This document shows positions 4,661 to 5,083 of a stretch of DNA of 5,083 nucleotides, piece after piece (position 1 is the stretch's first letter; each line of letters begins with the position of its first letter). Position numbers and translations under genes: made by a program. The notes under the pieces were generated by a model. That model was given only the letters and a program-made list of their open reading frames with translations. It was not told the DNA's origin and did no database searches. The stretch spans positions 1 to 5,083 of the forward strand of contig URRG01000202.1 of the NCBI GenBank assembly GCA_900550095.1, written 5' to 3'. The DNA is from an uncultured Oscillospiraceae bacterium (GTDB taxonomy: Bacteria; Bacillota; Clostridia; Oscillospirales; Acutalibacteraceae).

Positions 4661-5083
4661 TCAGACGTCGCCGCCGGCGGGTCTTGCTTCCTTTGCCTCC
4701 TTCGCCTCCATGGCAAGCCGACAGGCGGCTACGGCGTCCTCCAAAGTGTCCGCCGTGGTGAGAAAGCGGTTATTGTGGCAGAAACGGATGGCCGAAAGCC
4801 CGGTAAGCGCCGCAAGCTCCTCTGCGCTTTTGCCCGCCCAGGCCGCGGGGAAATCATAGGGAGAACCGCCCTCCCCCTGACGGGCGGGGACGGTCTGGGC
4901 GCCGAAACCGCCTCTCTGAGAGGGGTAGACCACAAACCAGGCGTCCGTTCCGGCCAGCACCTGCTTCCAGGGGCAGTAAAAAGGCAGGATCACCACGTGT
5001 TCTTCCATATGGCTGTAAGCCTCCCGGACAGAGCCGGAGGCGCGCACGGATGCAAATACAGTTTCAAAATGCTTTGAAAGAAG
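4661..5083 (-). CDS. MYG1/UPF0160 family protein, C-terminal part (5' end outside the window)
   Basis: The frame is open to the right edge, so only the last 140 residues are seen of a protein that is usually around 300 residues long. The visible part matches the C-terminal half of MYG1 family proteins, which belong to the DHH phosphoesterase superfamily. Motifs in order are VVILPFYCPWK (30-40), FVVYPS (50-55), AQTVPA (62-67), FPAAWAGKSAEELAALTG (78-95), IRFCHNNRFLTTADT (99-113) and a final alanine-rich helix. The catalytic DHH metal-binding motifs lie in the N-terminal half, beyond the window. GTG 5047 could be read as a start, but the preceding codons FETVFAS also fit the family, so this is an edge truncation and not a short gene. 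Human MYG1 is reported to be a 3'-5' RNA exonuclease; the bacterial role is not established. It may be co-transcribed with the NimA-like gene 125 bp downstream. Confidence 0.85.
   Translation of the reverse strand, partial: LLSKHFETVFASVRASGSVREAYSHMEEHVVILPFYCPWKQVLAGTDAWFVVYPSQRGGFGAQTVPARQGEGGSPYDFPAAWAGKSAEELAALTGLSAIRFCHNNRFLTTADTLEDAVAACRLAMEAKEAKEARPAGGDV

Noticed and set aside
4661..5047. A complete 128-residue protein starting at GTG 5047
   Set aside because: The frame stays open to the window edge, and both the preceding codons and the domain content fit the C-terminal half of a longer MYG1 family protein.

Overview
The window looks like ordinary chromosomal DNA from an anaerobic Clostridia bacterium, most likely a Lachnospiraceae-type gut organism. 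I infer this from the mid-50s GC content (judged by eye), strong AGGAGG-like ribosome binding sites, TATAAT-type promoters, compact rho-independent terminators, and the protein families present: a zinc-ribbon membrane protein, an AraC regulator of the YSIRK-regulator-like type, a GH51 enzyme, a NimA-like flavoprotein and a MYG1 family protein. The species cannot be named from the sequence alone.

Layout. Positions 1-297 hold no gene. They contain two identical 34-bp direct repeats spaced 78 bp apart and a strong hairpin that probably terminates a gene to the left. Positions 298-708 (+) encode a small membrane protein with two membrane segments and a C-terminal four-cysteine zinc ribbon, closed by a textbook terminator at 754-787. 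Positions 974-2161 (+) encode an AraC-family regulator. Positions 2278-3771 (+) encode a cytoplasmic GH51 alpha-L-arabinofuranosidase. The 103-bp gap between these two holds a well-organised control region: tandem direct repeats, an extended -10 promoter without a recognisable -35, and a perfect inverted repeat at the expected transcription start. Positions 3772-4064 hold no gene but have dense inverted repeats, ending in a strong terminator at 4002-4040 that separates two convergent units. On the minus strand are a pyridoxamine-phosphate-oxidase-fold (NimA-like) flavoprotein gene (4065-4535) and, upstream of it, the 3' part of a MYG1/UPF0160 family gene that runs off the right edge (4661-5083).

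How the genes work together. The clearest functional unit is the regulator plus arabinofuranosidase pair. The AraC protein probably activates the GH51 gene by binding the repeats beside the missing -35 box, so that arabinosyl-containing oligosaccharides taken into the cell are debranched only when needed. No transporter or arabinose catabolic gene is in the window. The zinc-ribbon gene is a separate transcription unit. The NimA-like and MYG1 genes may share a transcript but have no evident link to arabinose use.

I saw no mobile element, CRISPR array, rRNA or tRNA, and nothing that amounts to a new multi-gene system. The points most worth a second look are the regulatory region at 2161-2277, the structured 3' region at 3849-3965, the 78-bp repeat at the left edge, and a possible short upstream ORF overlapping the AraC start codon.
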